From contig CAWAMJ010000011.1 of NCBI GenBank assembly GCA_963783085.1, positions 124,001 through 188,000 of the forward strand: DNA of 64,000 nucleotides, read 5' to 3'. Shown in pieces: positions 40,422 to 49,472 of this stretch. This stretch comes from CAVYUC01 sp963783085. GTDB lineage: Bacteria > Bacteroidota > Bacteroidia > Bacteroidales > Prolixibacteraceae. The translations under genes and the position numbers were made by a program. Under the pieces are notes generated by a model that saw only the letters and a list, made by a program, of their open reading frames with translations, did not search any database and was not told the DNA's origin. Position 1 is the first letter of the stretch; each line of letters begins with the position of its first letter.

Positions 40422-41120
40422 CTACAGATACGGCGATTTCGCAAACGCTTCATCAATTCCGTCGGTAATGCGCTGTTCCGTATTTTCATACGACATTTCC
40501 GCCAGGCCATTAAGCACGGCAAGCCATCTCACCGGATAAACAACCTCGTTGTTGTTATCGTCAACTTTATACGGATCTGCCGGATCAACCATTTCGATAA
40601 TTACTGTTCCTACCGAATAACTGTAAGCATAATCAGTTGGATAGCCCCACGGATAGTAATAGTTCCAGTAATATCCGGGAAAATAATAATCAAAACCGTA
40701 GTACCAGTCCCAGTAACTTCTGCCGTAATTGTAATAATCGTTGTAATAATTTACATAGGTAACCGTAGCACGGGAAGCAAGAACAATAACTGCCTGATCC
40801 ATTTTATCAGAATCAGCTGTGTCGGCCAGCGCCAGTTTCGTGTAGCCTGCCTGTTCCATTTGGATTTCAATTTGGGAAAGAATTGCAGAGTCGAGAGCTA
40901 ATTCCTCCTGGCTTTTCTCATACGATTCATCATCGGTAATCATCGTCACCGTATCCGGAAGCATGTAATACTGCTTTGCATTGAAATCAAAATCCGGATC
41001 ATATTTTGTCACAACCGTATCGTAATCCTCAATGGAATCTGTTTCATCTTTCAAACAGGCCGTAAAACCAAAAGTTATCAGTAATCCAATAATCAGTAAT
41101 CGCAAATTTTTCCTTTTCAT
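40422..41120 (-). CDS. DUF4136 lipoprotein
   Basis: A 232-residue lipoprotein with lipobox ITFGFTAC near residues 15-22. The mature part matches the DUF4136 pattern: YDPDFDFNAKQYYMLPDTV, then a helix with ILSQIEIQMEQAGYTKL, and a tyrosine- and tryptophan-rich central stretch (YGFDYYFPGYYWNYYYP) before VGTVIIEMVDPADPYKV. DUF4136 proteins are envelope lipoproteins of unknown function. The stop codon abuts repeat R1. Confidence 0.82.
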   Translation of the reverse strand: MKRKNLRLLIIGLLITFGFTACLKDETDSIEDYDTVVTKYDPDFDFNAKQYYMLPDTVTMITDDESYEKSQEELALDSAILSQIEIQMEQAGYTKLALADTADSDKMDQAVIVLASRATVTYVNYYNDYYNYGRSYWDWYYGFDYYFPGYYWNYYYPWGYPTDYAYSYSVGTVIIEMVDPADPYKVDDNNNEVVYPVRWLAVLNGLAEMSYENTEQRITDGIDEAFAKSPYL

Positions 41121-41226
41121 TTTTTTGTCTTTTTGGGTTAAAATTAAAATGTTAACAAGGGGTTGAATTCAAAAAAGTACCTTTTCCCCGATGCAGATAA
41201 AAGCCGAAAATTTTGTGCCATTATAA

Positions 41227-42322
41227 TTAGGCCTGAACAACCGGATAAGATACCGTTGACTTATACTGACCAATAAGAATTTGATATCCACTCCAGTAGC
41301 TTCCCGGTGTAGACAAAAATCTCACGATGTAGACGTTATTCCACAGAATTTGAAGATGTTCGGGAAAAAGATTTCGGGTGAACTTCCCGCCATAAAATGC
41401 GAAACGACGTGCGGAGCAGAATGTAATTACCAACAAACCTAAGGCAGTGAGCCTGTCGCAAAAAGCTAAAAGCCAGAAGTAAGACATCGGAATCTCATCA
41501 CCCTCGGCTACGGTGCGATTCCACATTTCGTGGTTTAATGACCAAAAAATCCGGAAATCTTCAATGACGAGCCGAAAATGATACTCATCAAGATAACCTT
41601 GTAACCGTCCCCTCGAACAATGGTGGTGTATTCCTCGCAGCCAACCCTGAATGTTCATTATATGAATATGCAGTTGTTGCATACCCTTTCCCTTGTCCGA
41701 AGGTATCTGCTCCAAATTTGGATAATCCTTTTTTAATGGCAAATACCCTTTCCAAATGTCAGTGGTAACGTATGCGTCTTTGCTGATATAAGTCTCAAAA
41801 AACGGCCTGAATTCTTTGCTCGAAGCACGGTCTATTACTTGTGCATAAGCACGCCCAACACCTTCTTTTTTTTCCAAGATTTCAAGTGCAACAATCACTA
41901 ACTTTTTTTTGCTGTCTCCACTGCGTCCTACTTTCCCTTCTTCGTATTGGCCGATAAGAAACTCATCAACCTGGACTTTGCCTCCCAATTTGTTTTTACG
42001 GCTGCTTGCCATTGCTTGTTGTATTTTCCACTTAAATTCCCAAACTGTTTTCTGCCGCAATCCAAACTCTTCAGACAATTCCAAAGATGACATCCCTTTC
42101 TTCTTAGTGCTGATTTTGAAGCACACGTGAAACGCTATTAGTAATGGAAATTTGATTTTGTCAAACATCGTTCCTGCCGTTGGACTTTCATCATAATTGC
42201 ATTTTGCGCAACGGCGTGAATATGGCTTTTTACCTTTCCCATACTTCGCATGACCGCATTTCTTGCACTTGTACGGACTTTCTGTTGACCATTTTATTGC
42301 AGACAGATAGCTATGGCAATCC
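41227..42322 (-). pseudogene. IS1595-type (ISXO2-like) transposase, N-terminus cut by IS91-like element
   Basis: From the internal ATG at 42168, 313 residues read through, with the DDE acidic residues in QVDEFLIGQYEEGK, ATTDIWKGYLP and GYLDEYHFRLV. The frame extends upstream in homologous sequence: ESPYKCKKCGHAKYGKGK and RRCAKCNYDESPTAGT are the zinc ribbon of this family. The homology ends near CAGGATTGC at 42315-42322, where the left end of the IS91-like element begins, so the first few dozen residues and the start codon are missing. Terminal inverted repeats were not identified. The catalytic domain itself is intact. Confidence 0.82.
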
Positions 42323-42576
42323 TGTTTTAATTCGTGTTGGGCTTAGCCGCTGATTATTAATTGTTCCGGCTATGGGGATTGAATGTTTTTCTTGTTTTCT
42401 TTCCGGTATTTTTCATCTGTTGTTTTTACCGGTTTGCCTGTTTGGCATGAACCCGGGTTATTGAGGTAAAATTTTTGTTCGTTTGCCTGCATATTTTTCC
42501 CGTTCAGCCAAAACAGGGAATTTTTAGCTGTTAACCTGGATTTAAAAAAATCAAAGAACGTTTTGTTGCCCTGTGA

Positions 42577-43785
42577 TTATCCTGGTTCCAATGGTACATC
42601 CTTTACCAATCCGGCAAAGCGTAACCTTCCTTTTTTACATGCCGGGCAGTTGGGTTGGCGGTGGTTTTTAATAAGTTCCAGGATTTCATTCCACACCGTA
42701 TCCTGTTTTTCCCAAATCTGGCAGCCATCTTCCAAAGCCTCTTCTTTTTTGGTTTCAGTCTCTTCAGCCAGGAGCTTCCGGGCAGTTTCAATATTTTGTT
42801 TCCGGTAACGGCTGGAAAAAATACCGAAATACCGCACCTTAAAGAATCCCTTTGGCAATACATGCGACAGGAACCGGCGGATAAACTCATCGGTATCGAG
42901 CCACATTTTGCGGAAACGGTTGGTGCGGTAGTCTTTCCACGAAAAGAGTACCTTCCCGTCTTTCACTTCCAGGATACGCCGGCCGGTAATGGCAATGCGG
43001 AACACATAACGCGAGAGGTATTCCAGTATCTTTTCGGGGTTGCCCATTGGTTTCTGCACATTCACTACCCATTGCTTTTGGTACAGAGGCGTAAGGAACC
43101 GGTCAAACTGCACAGGTCCTTTTATGTCTGCCAGTTTTCCGTGAAAAACAAGTTCCCCGTTTTCTTTCGACTGCTTTAGCAGATCCAAAAACTTGCCCCT
43201 GAACTTTTTGGACAGCACTTTCCCGGCAATAAAAAAATTGTTTTTATTGGGAATATGTACCCAGTGTTTACGGTCAAAGCTGAGCCCGCCTGCCGGCATA
43301 ATGCAGTGTAGATGGGGATGTTCTTTCATGTTTTGTCCCCAGGTATGCAAGACAGTAATTAACCCAATATCTGCCCCCAGGTGTCTGGGGTCGCGGGCAA
43401 GTTCCAGCAGGGTTTGCGATACAGCTTTAAAAAGCAGGCCGTACATCACCTTTTTATTTTGAAGGCAAAGCAGGTTTAATTCATGAGGCAGGGTAAACAC
43501 CAGGTGGTAATATCCCACCGGCAGGAGTTCATTCATACGTTTATCCATCCACTCAAGTTTTTCTTTTTGCTGGCATGCAGGGCAGTGGCGGTTGCGACAG
43601 GAATTATAGGATTTTCCGGTATGGCTGCAATGGTCGCATTTTTCAAAATGGCTGCCAAGGCCTGCTGTGCGGCACGCTGATAACAGGCGGACCAAGCCTT
43701 TTTCCTGTCCTGAAACCCGGTTCCGGCTGATATAGCCTTCGCCATATTCGTTCAGGATATTCTCAAGGCTTATTTGATGTTGCAT
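42577..43785 (-). CDS. IS91 family HUH transposase
   Basis: A 402-residue transposase. The zinc-binding N-terminal domain has CRTAGLGSHFEKCDHCSH and SCRNRHCPACQ (about 33-70). The HUH metal motif is in EHPHLHCIMPAGGLS (HLH near 160). The tyrosine region YLSRYVFRIAIT supplies one or two nucleophilic tyrosines. It should transpose single-stranded DNA in rolling-circle fashion. It overlaps the recombinase gene by 16 bp. Copy B's protein differs at about 11 of 372 positions, so the copies are recent relatives. The frame is intact, so this copy may be active. Confidence 0.9.
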   Translation of the reverse strand: MQHQISLENILNEYGEGYISRNRVSGQEKGLVRLLSACRTAGLGSHFEKCDHCSHTGKSYNSCRNRHCPACQQKEKLEWMDKRMNELLPVGYYHLVFTLPHELNLLCLQNKKVMYGLLFKAVSQTLLELARDPRHLGADIGLITVLHTWGQNMKEHPHLHCIMPAGGLSFDRKHWVHIPNKNNFFIAGKVLSKKFRGKFLDLLKQSKENGELVFHGKLADIKGPVQFDRFLTPLYQKQWVVNVQKPMGNPEKILEYLSRYVFRIAITGRRILEVKDGKVLFSWKDYRTNRFRKMWLDTDEFIRRFLSHVLPKGFFKVRYFGIFSSRYRKQNIETARKLLAEETETKKEEALEDGCQIWEKQDTVWNEILELIKNHRQPNCPACKKGRLRFAGLVKDVPLEPG

Positions 43786-44582
43786 AGCCCCTCCAATCCT
43801 TCCAGCGTATCCAGCGGGTTTACCACCTGGTCGGTGTTGAGTTGCTGCACATGCAGGTATTTTAGGGTATTGCTTAAATCGGAATGTCCCAACAAACGCT
43901 GTATAACCAGCAGGCTGGTGCCCTGTTCAAGGTGGTGTGTGGCAAAACTGTGGCGAAAAGTGTGCGGTGTATAGGGCTTTTTAATGTGTAGCGTGCGGTG
44001 CCGTGCATTAGTGCAAATAGTCCGTACAGCCGTAATGCCCAGGTGTGTGCCTTTTCCCCCGGCGCCTTCGAAAAGGTAATGCCCTGGTTTGTACTGCCGG
44101 TAATATTTTCGCAGTACAGAGAGCAGTGCAGGCGAGAGAGGAACTTTCCGTTGTTTCAGACCTTTGCCTTCCTGGATGTTGACCTGCATCCGCCGGCTGT
44201 CGATATCGGTAAGTTTGATGTTGACACTTTCCGATACCCTGGCCCCGGTGGAATAGATAAGCATGATAATGGTGCGGTGCTTGAAATTATCAATGGCGCC
44301 AAGTACATCGGCTACTTCGTCTTTTGACAAAACAAGCGGAAGTGTTTTGGCTACTTTAGGCGTTGGAAGGTATTCTTTTGCCCACTCTTTATGGTAGATG
44401 TTGGTGAACAGGAAACGAAGGGCAAAGTATCCCATTTTTACACTCCCCGGTTTATGGTTCCCGTCGGTGAGCATCGACTGAAAATAGGCCCGGAGCTCTT
44501 TAACATCTGTTTGCCGGGTCTTTTTTGCAGAATTTACTGTAGTCAACGATGTGCCACCAGTAACTTTTCCTGGTTCTTTCAC
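43770..44582 (-). CDS. Tyrosine recombinase/integrase of the IS91-like element
   Basis: A 270-residue tyrosine recombinase starting at GTG 44582. The N-terminal SAM-like DNA-binding region is short (about 1-80). Catalytic residues are R in YSTGARVSESVNI, the H-x-x-R in PHTFRHSFATHHL, H in LLGHSDLSNTL and the tyrosine in TLKYLHV. No insertion resembling the extra helix of integron integrases is visible between the boxes. Pairing with an IS91 transposase is seen in other Bacteroidota elements; its part in transposition is not known. Copy B's version is broken. Confidence 0.88.
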   Translation of the reverse strand: MKEPGKVTGGTSLTTVNSAKKTRQTDVKELRAYFQSMLTDGNHKPGSVKMGYFALRFLFTNIYHKEWAKEYLPTPKVAKTLPLVLSKDEVADVLGAIDNFKHRTIIMLIYSTGARVSESVNIKLTDIDSRRMQVNIQEGKGLKQRKVPLSPALLSVLRKYYRQYKPGHYLFEGAGGKGTHLGITAVRTICTNARHRTLHIKKPYTPHTFRHSFATHHLEQGTSLLVIQRLLGHSDLSNTLKYLHVQQLNTDQVVNPLDTLEGLEGLCNIK

Positions 44583-44720
44583 TTAAGTTCCGTAGAACCG
44601 ATTCCTGTTCGAATTTTTTTTAAATTTGTCATAATATGAATTTTAAATGAAACAATACCTCAAAGATACTGACGTTCGGTGAATTAAAAACCACCGAACG
44701 CCAGTGAGGTTAAGTTCAAC

Positions 44721-44847
44721 ATCGTATATAAAACATTTGGCAGTCAGTGCGTTATCGAGCGTTTCTGCTCGTATCAAAAGCACTTGTAACTTGACAGGAA
44801 AGTGCTTCGAAATGCCAAACGTTTCATATACGTAACCGTTGTGCTTC
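44721..44847 (+). repeat. attC-like imperfect palindrome P1
   Basis: Outer arms 44723-44742 and 44813-44832 pair at 18 of 20 positions (arm starts CGTATATAAAAC). Inside are two more hairpins, CGAGC/GCTCG (44755-44770) and AAGCACTT/AAGTGCTT (44777-44807), giving a branched fold. It directly follows GTTCAAC at the end of IS91-like copy A and is followed by ACCGTTGTGCTTC (44835-44847). Confidence 0.7.
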
Positions 44848-44868
44848 ATTATCAGAAACCGCTAACCA

Positions 44869-45606
44869 ATGATAAAATTCTTTAGAAAAATTAGACAAAA
44901 AATGCTGACTGAAAATAAATTCAGTAAGTATTTGATTTATGCAATTGGAGAAATCATTCTTGTTGTTATTGGAATTTTAATTGCCATTCAAATAAACAAT
45001 CACAACGAAAGTCGAAAGGAACGAAGCAAAGAGCAAATTATTCTTAAGAATTTAAAAGAGGATTTTTTAGCAAATCAAAAAAATATCGATAGTTGCTTAG
45101 CTGTACATAAATACCATTTGAATGAACTAAATGAATATTTAAAACATCTTGGTCCTAATGTTCCAGCTTTAACTGATTCTATCTACAAGTTTGATGTATC
45201 TGATTATGGTACATTAAATTTAATTGAAGGTACGTTGCAAGCTATTATTAATACCGACAATTTTGGAATAATACAAAATGAACTTTTAAAAAAGAAACTT
45301 TCGACCTACCCAAGCACATATGCGACTTATAAAGAATTTGAAGACGTAAATAAAGATATTGTGATAAACAAGCACAGAGCTTTAGGAGAACAATATACAT
45401 CTATACTAAGGCTGGATAAATCTTTGTTGGGTAAAGCTGAACCACATAGATCGGACTTTCTTGGCTGGGCTCGAGATCCACAACATCAGAATAATACAGT
45501 AAATAGAATTAATATTATGAGAAATAAATTGATTCCAGCACTAATTGAAGTGCAAATTAAAAATTATGAAATATTAAAACTGTTAAGAGAAGAGATTAAA
45601 GGATGA
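44869..45606 (+). CDS. DUF6090 family membrane-anchored protein
   Basis: A 245-residue protein. The N-terminus FFRKIRQKMLTENKFSKYL is followed by one membrane helix (AIGEIILVVIGILIAIQINN, about 24-43), the signature start of DUF6090. The rest is a helical extracytoplasmic or cytoplasmic region (SRKERSKEQIILKNLKEDF). Function unknown. Codon use is distinctly AT-rich compared with genes outside the accessory region. It is the first gene of a cassette-like unit beginning in P1. Confidence 0.75.
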   Translation: MIKFFRKIRQKMLTENKFSKYLIYAIGEIILVVIGILIAIQINNHNESRKERSKEQIILKNLKEDFLANQKNIDSCLAVHKYHLNELNEYLKHLGPNVPALTDSIYKFDVSDYGTLNLIEGTLQAIINTDNFGIIQNELLKKKLSTYPSTYATYKEFEDVNKDIVINKHRALGEQYTSILRLDKSLLGKAEPHRSDFLGWARDPQHQNNTVNRINIMRNKLIPALIEVQIKNYEILKLLREEIKG

Positions 45607-45724
45607 ATAAAAAAGTTGTATAGTCTGCGAATTTAATGTGATTTTTTGGGCTTGGTGGGATGAAAAAGAATAAATTTAAAAATGAGAAGTCACTTCTAAT
45701 AAAATGTATTTAAAAAATAAGAAT

Positions 45725-47005
45725 ATGAGATATTTAATAATTACAACTATATATTTTTTTTGGGAAATTAGTTGCACAATCTTATTCTGGAACTATCGAT
45801 TACGGAAAGTCCTCCATAAAATATAAAATAAAACTTGTAGAAATAGATAACCAATAAAAATACATTTTTTACAAGTATCGAAATGAATGCTTATGAAATA
45901 CCCTGTCAAAACACAACTTTAGAGAAAGACTCACTTAAGTTTTATGTGATTAGTGATTATTATACTTATGAATACAAATACATTAAACAAAACAACAATT
46001 TCAAAGGACACTTAATAATTTATTCCAATGAAAACGAGCAAATATTAAATACATTTGAAACCGACCTAATTCAGGAAAACGAAACAGAAATCTGACGTAA
46101 TTAAAAAACAAGATTTATACTTCACTTCCAATGGACTTAAATTATACGGGACCCTATGGGAACCAAAAAATTCAATTCAAAAAGGGTTTGTTTTTCGTTA
46201 CATCCTCTCAAGGAAATGACCGAAGTGGTACTAATGCCGAAGCTTACTATTTTGCCAATTTAGGTTATACCGTTTTTAATTACGATAAACGAGGAACTGG
46301 AAAATCAGAAGGCAATTGGCAATCAGCAACCATAGAAGAACTTTGTTCCGATGATATTAATGCAATTACTTTTTTTGCAAAAACAACAAATGCTTCCACT
46401 CTCATAAAATTGGAATAAAAGGCAGTAGCCAGGGAGGTATTAAAATACCTTATATATTGACAAAATTGCCTGAACTCAAATTTGGAATTTCGATTAGTTG
46501 CCCGAGTGGAACGCTCTTGGAGAGTGATTTAAATTATTGGAAAAACATGAATATTGACCAGATTGGTCAAAAAAAATATAATTATAGCTGCAAAAGTTCA
46601 AAAAGCAGGATATGATTATTTGGCAAATAATTTAAGCTATAAAAAATTAAACTTGATTAAAAATAAATATGTAAATCGAGGATTGGTTTAAATACGTTTG
46701 GATTCCTGAAAAAAATATTACAAAAAATTACAAGCTAAACTTTAGTGGACTTCCCTATTTCAAAAAAATCAGTCAACCTATATTAGTAATTCAAGGGCAA
46801 TCAGATAATGTAATACCTGAAAATAGCTAATAAAATTATTGAAAAAGCTCTAAAAAAATCAGAATCAAAAAAATATGAAATTTTAACTTTGGAAAACACT
46901 ACACATTCAATGACCTATTTAGATAAAGAATTTCCTTATTTTCAAATTCTGTCACCGAAATATTTGGACTCAATAACTGAATGGTTGAAGATAATTGAAA
47001 ACTAA
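45725..47005 (+). pseudogene. Decayed alpha/beta hydrolase
   Basis: Hydrolase sequence is spread over several frames between ATG 45725 and TAA 47005: LYFTSNGLKLYGTLWEPKNS, then AYYFANLGYTVFNYDKRGTG, then the nucleophile elbow IGIKGSSQGGIKIP near 46417-46452, and a C-terminal segment QPILVIQGQSDN-like near 46776-46812. At least four frame changes lie in A- or T-rich runs. The short frames at 45883-46095 and 46131-46418 are fragments of it. It is non-functional unless all shifts are sequencing errors. It shares a cassette-like unit with the DUF6090 gene. Confidence 0.7.
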
Positions 47006-47015
47006 TAAATAACGA

Positions 47016-47131
47016 AAGCACAACAAATTAGGAATTAAGGCACAGTTGGGCCCCGAAAAAAGGCAGTAAGTATGCAAACCTGCTGCCTTCTTTCGGGGGT
47101 AACTGCTCTCATAATGCCAAGCCCAATTGTG
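47016..47131 (+). repeat. attC-like imperfect palindrome P3 and upstream cassette boundary
   Basis: AAGCACAAC at 47016-47024 is the exact complement of GTTGTGCTT at 44838-44846 in P1. After it, two nested stems follow: CACAGTTGGGC/GCCCAATTGTG (47041-47051 with 47121-47131, 10 of 11) and CCCCGAAAAAAGGCAG with its partner at 47083-47098 (15 of 16). The left end of IS91-like copy B begins at its 3' edge. Confidence 0.7.
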
Positions 47132-47385
47132 TTTTAATTCGTGTTGGGCTTAGCCGCTGATTATTAATTGTTCCGGCTATGGGGATTGAATGTTTTTCTT
47201 GTTTTCTTTCCGGTATTTTTCATCTGTTGTTTTTACCGGTTTGCCTGTTTGGCGTGAACCCGGGTTATTAAGGTAAAATTTTTGTTCGTTTGCCTGCATA
47301 TTTTTCCCGTTCAGCCAAAACAGGGAATTTTTAGCTGTTAACCTGGATTTAAAAAAGATTCAAAGAACGTTTTGTTGCCCTGTGA

Positions 47386-48557
47386 TTATCCTGGTTCCAA
47401 TGGTACATCCTTTACCAATCCGGCAAAGCGTAACCTTCCTTTTTTACATGCCGGGCAGTTGGGCTGGCGGTGGTTTTTAATAAGTTCCAGGATTTCATTC
47501 CACACCGTATCCTGTTTTTCCCAAATCCGGCGGCCATCTTCCAAAGCCTCTTCTTTTTTGGTTTCAGCCTCTTCAGCCAGGAGCTTCCGGGCAGTTTCAA
47601 TATTTTGTTTCCGGTAACGGCTGGAAAAAATACCGAAATACCGCACCTTAAAGAACCCCTTTGGCAATACATGCGACAGGAACCGGCGGATAAACTCATC
47701 GGTATCGAGCCACATTTTGCGGAAACGGTTGGTGCGGTAGTCTTTCCACGAAAAGAGTACCTTCCCGTCTTTCACTTCCAGGATACGCCGGCCGGTAATG
47801 GCAATGCGGAACACATAACGCGAGAGGTATTCCAGTATCTTTTCGGGGTTGCCCATGGGTTTCTGCACATTCACTACCCATTGCTTTTGGTACAGAGGCG
47901 TAAGGAACCGGTCAAACTGCACCGGCCCTTTTATGTCTGCCAGTTTTCCGTGAAAAACAAGTTCCCCGTTTACCTTCGACTGCTTTAGCAGATGCAAAAA
48001 CTTGCCCCTGAACTTTTTGGACAGCACTTTCCCGGCAATAAAGAAATTGTTTTTATTGGGAATATGTACCCAGTGGTTACGGTCAAAGCTGAGCCCGCCT
48101 GCCGGCATAATGCAGTGTAGGTGGGGGTGTTCTTTCATGTTTTGTCCCCACGTGTGCAAGACAGTAATTAACCCAATATCTGCCCCCAGGTGTTTGGGGT
48201 CGCGGGCAAGTTCCAGCAGGGTTTGCGATACAGTTTTAAAAAGCAGGCCGTACATCACCTTTTTATTTTGAAGGCAAAGCAGGTTTAATTCGTGAGGCAG
48301 GGTAAACACCAGGTGGTAATATCCCACCGGCAGGAGTTCTTTCATACGTTTGTCCATCCACTCCAGTTTGTCTTTTTGCTGGCACGCAGGGCAGTGGCGG
48401 TTGCGACAGGAATTATAGGATTTTTCGGTATGGCTGCAATGGTCGCATTTTTCAAAATGGCTGCCAAGGCCTGCTGTGCGGCACGCTGATAACAGGCGCA
48501 CCAACCCTTTTTCCTGTCCTGAAACCCGGTTCCGGCTGATATAGCCTTCGCCATATT
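47386..48557 (-). pseudogene. IS91 family transposase of copy B, 5' end lost to IS21 insertion
   Basis: About 97 percent identical to copy A's transposase over 372 residues, with zinc ribbon, HLH motif and tyrosine region intact. The homology stops at 48557, at the codon for a residue near 14 of the copy A protein, where IS21 sequence starts and an in-frame TAA appears. The original first codons lie beyond the insertion, near 51111-51149. A GTG at 48504 could restart translation at the zinc-binding domain, but there is no visible promoter. Confidence 0.85.
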
Positions 48558-48698
48558 AGTGCTTATTTCAGCCGAAAAGTATACCAGTAGTTCAGTCCAA
48601 AAGTATACCATTTTATTTAAATACAAAGGCAGTACTCTTCTGAACGGGGTACCCCGATCAGAAGAGTACTGGTGCGCGGATTTTTCGCTGCTGATTTT

Positions 48699-49460
48699 TC
48701 ATTTTTTCATCATTTCATTTGTTTCCCTTAACCGGTAAGAGTCCCCGTTCATGTTTACCAGATGTGCCTTGTGGGTCAACCGGTCCACCAGAGCGGCCGT
48801 AAGTATGGCATCACCAAAGATCTCTTCCCATCGGTCAAATCCAAGGTTGGTTGTTACAATGGTTGCCTTGCGGCCTGCCCGAAGCGAGAGGTGATTAAAG
48901 AGCAATTCGGCTCCTTGTTTGTCAAAAGAGATATAGCCAAACTCATCACAGATTACCAGATCATATTTTTCGAACCTCAGTTCCATCTGCCGCAGGGTCC
49001 GCTGTGCGTGTGATTCGCGCAATTGTGTGAGCAGCCCGTGAACAGTGGTAAAATAAACCTTGTACCCCTGCTGACAGGCTTTCAGTCCAAGTCCGATGGC
49101 AATATGGGTCTTACCTGTTCCCGGATTCCCTGCCAGTATGATATTTCTTCCCGAGGCTACAAAGTCAAGCCGTTCGAGCAAGGTAAGTTTTTCTGCTGCA
49201 TCAACAGGGAGCAAATCCCGCTTTAAATCGTGCAGATATAGTTTGGCCGGAAAACCTGCCTGCCTGATTTGTGCTTTCTTCCGGTTTTCCAGGCGGGTAT
49301 CATATTCCCGTTCCAATAACCGTAAAAGGAATGTTTCATAGTCTGCCCCTTCTTTGGCCGACTCCCGTGCCACTTGTTCAAACTCATTTCGGAAAACAGG
49401 CAGCCTGAGTTCTTTGCTCTACCGGGTGATTTCTGCTTTTATTTCGTTTTGAAGTTTCAT
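48699..49460 (-). pseudogene. istB: IS21-type IstB ATPase, amber stop at codon 14
   Basis: IstB is the AAA+ helper ATPase of IS21 transposition. From ATG 49460 the frame reads MKLQNEIKAEITR, then TAG (49419-49421), then SKELRLPVFRNEFEQVA and the normal protein: Walker A LAGNPGTGKTHIAIGLG, Walker B YDLVICDEFGYIS and VTTNLGFDRWEEIFGD. A GTG at 49373 gives 224 residues with the complete ATPase core but lacks the N-terminal DNA/IstA-contact part. A single base change would restore the gene. Confidence 0.82.
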
Positions 49461-49472
49461 TTTTCGGTTGTT

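Larger units (their letters stand above)
42323..44720 (-). mobile_element. IS91-like element copy A (HUH transposase plus tyrosine recombinase)
   Basis: Defined by comparison with copy B. Shared sequence begins TGTTTTAATTCGTG at 42323 and ends GTTAAGTTCAAC at 44720, about 2.4 kb. The right end holds a hairpin, GTTCGGTG/CACCGAAC (44669-44694 region), fitting an IS91 oriIS- or terIS-type end. It encodes transposase and recombinase overlapping by 16 bp. On the transposase strand the end is preceded by GAAC, the tetranucleotide IS91 relatives use as target. The left end interrupts an IS1595-type gene; the right end abuts an attC-like palindrome. Confidence 0.8.

Noticed and set aside
43770..44582. 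IS91-associated recombinase as an integron integrase (IntI)
   Set aside because: No extra helix region characteristic of IntI between the catalytic boxes; better seen as the IS91-associated recombinase type.
44721..44847. P1 as a tRNA or tmRNA gene
   Set aside because: Branched fold but outer stem of 20 bp, no anticodon or T-loop motif, no CCA context.
45883..46418. Two separate small genes (70 and 95 codons)
   Set aside because: Both are in-frame fragments of one decayed alpha/beta hydrolase.
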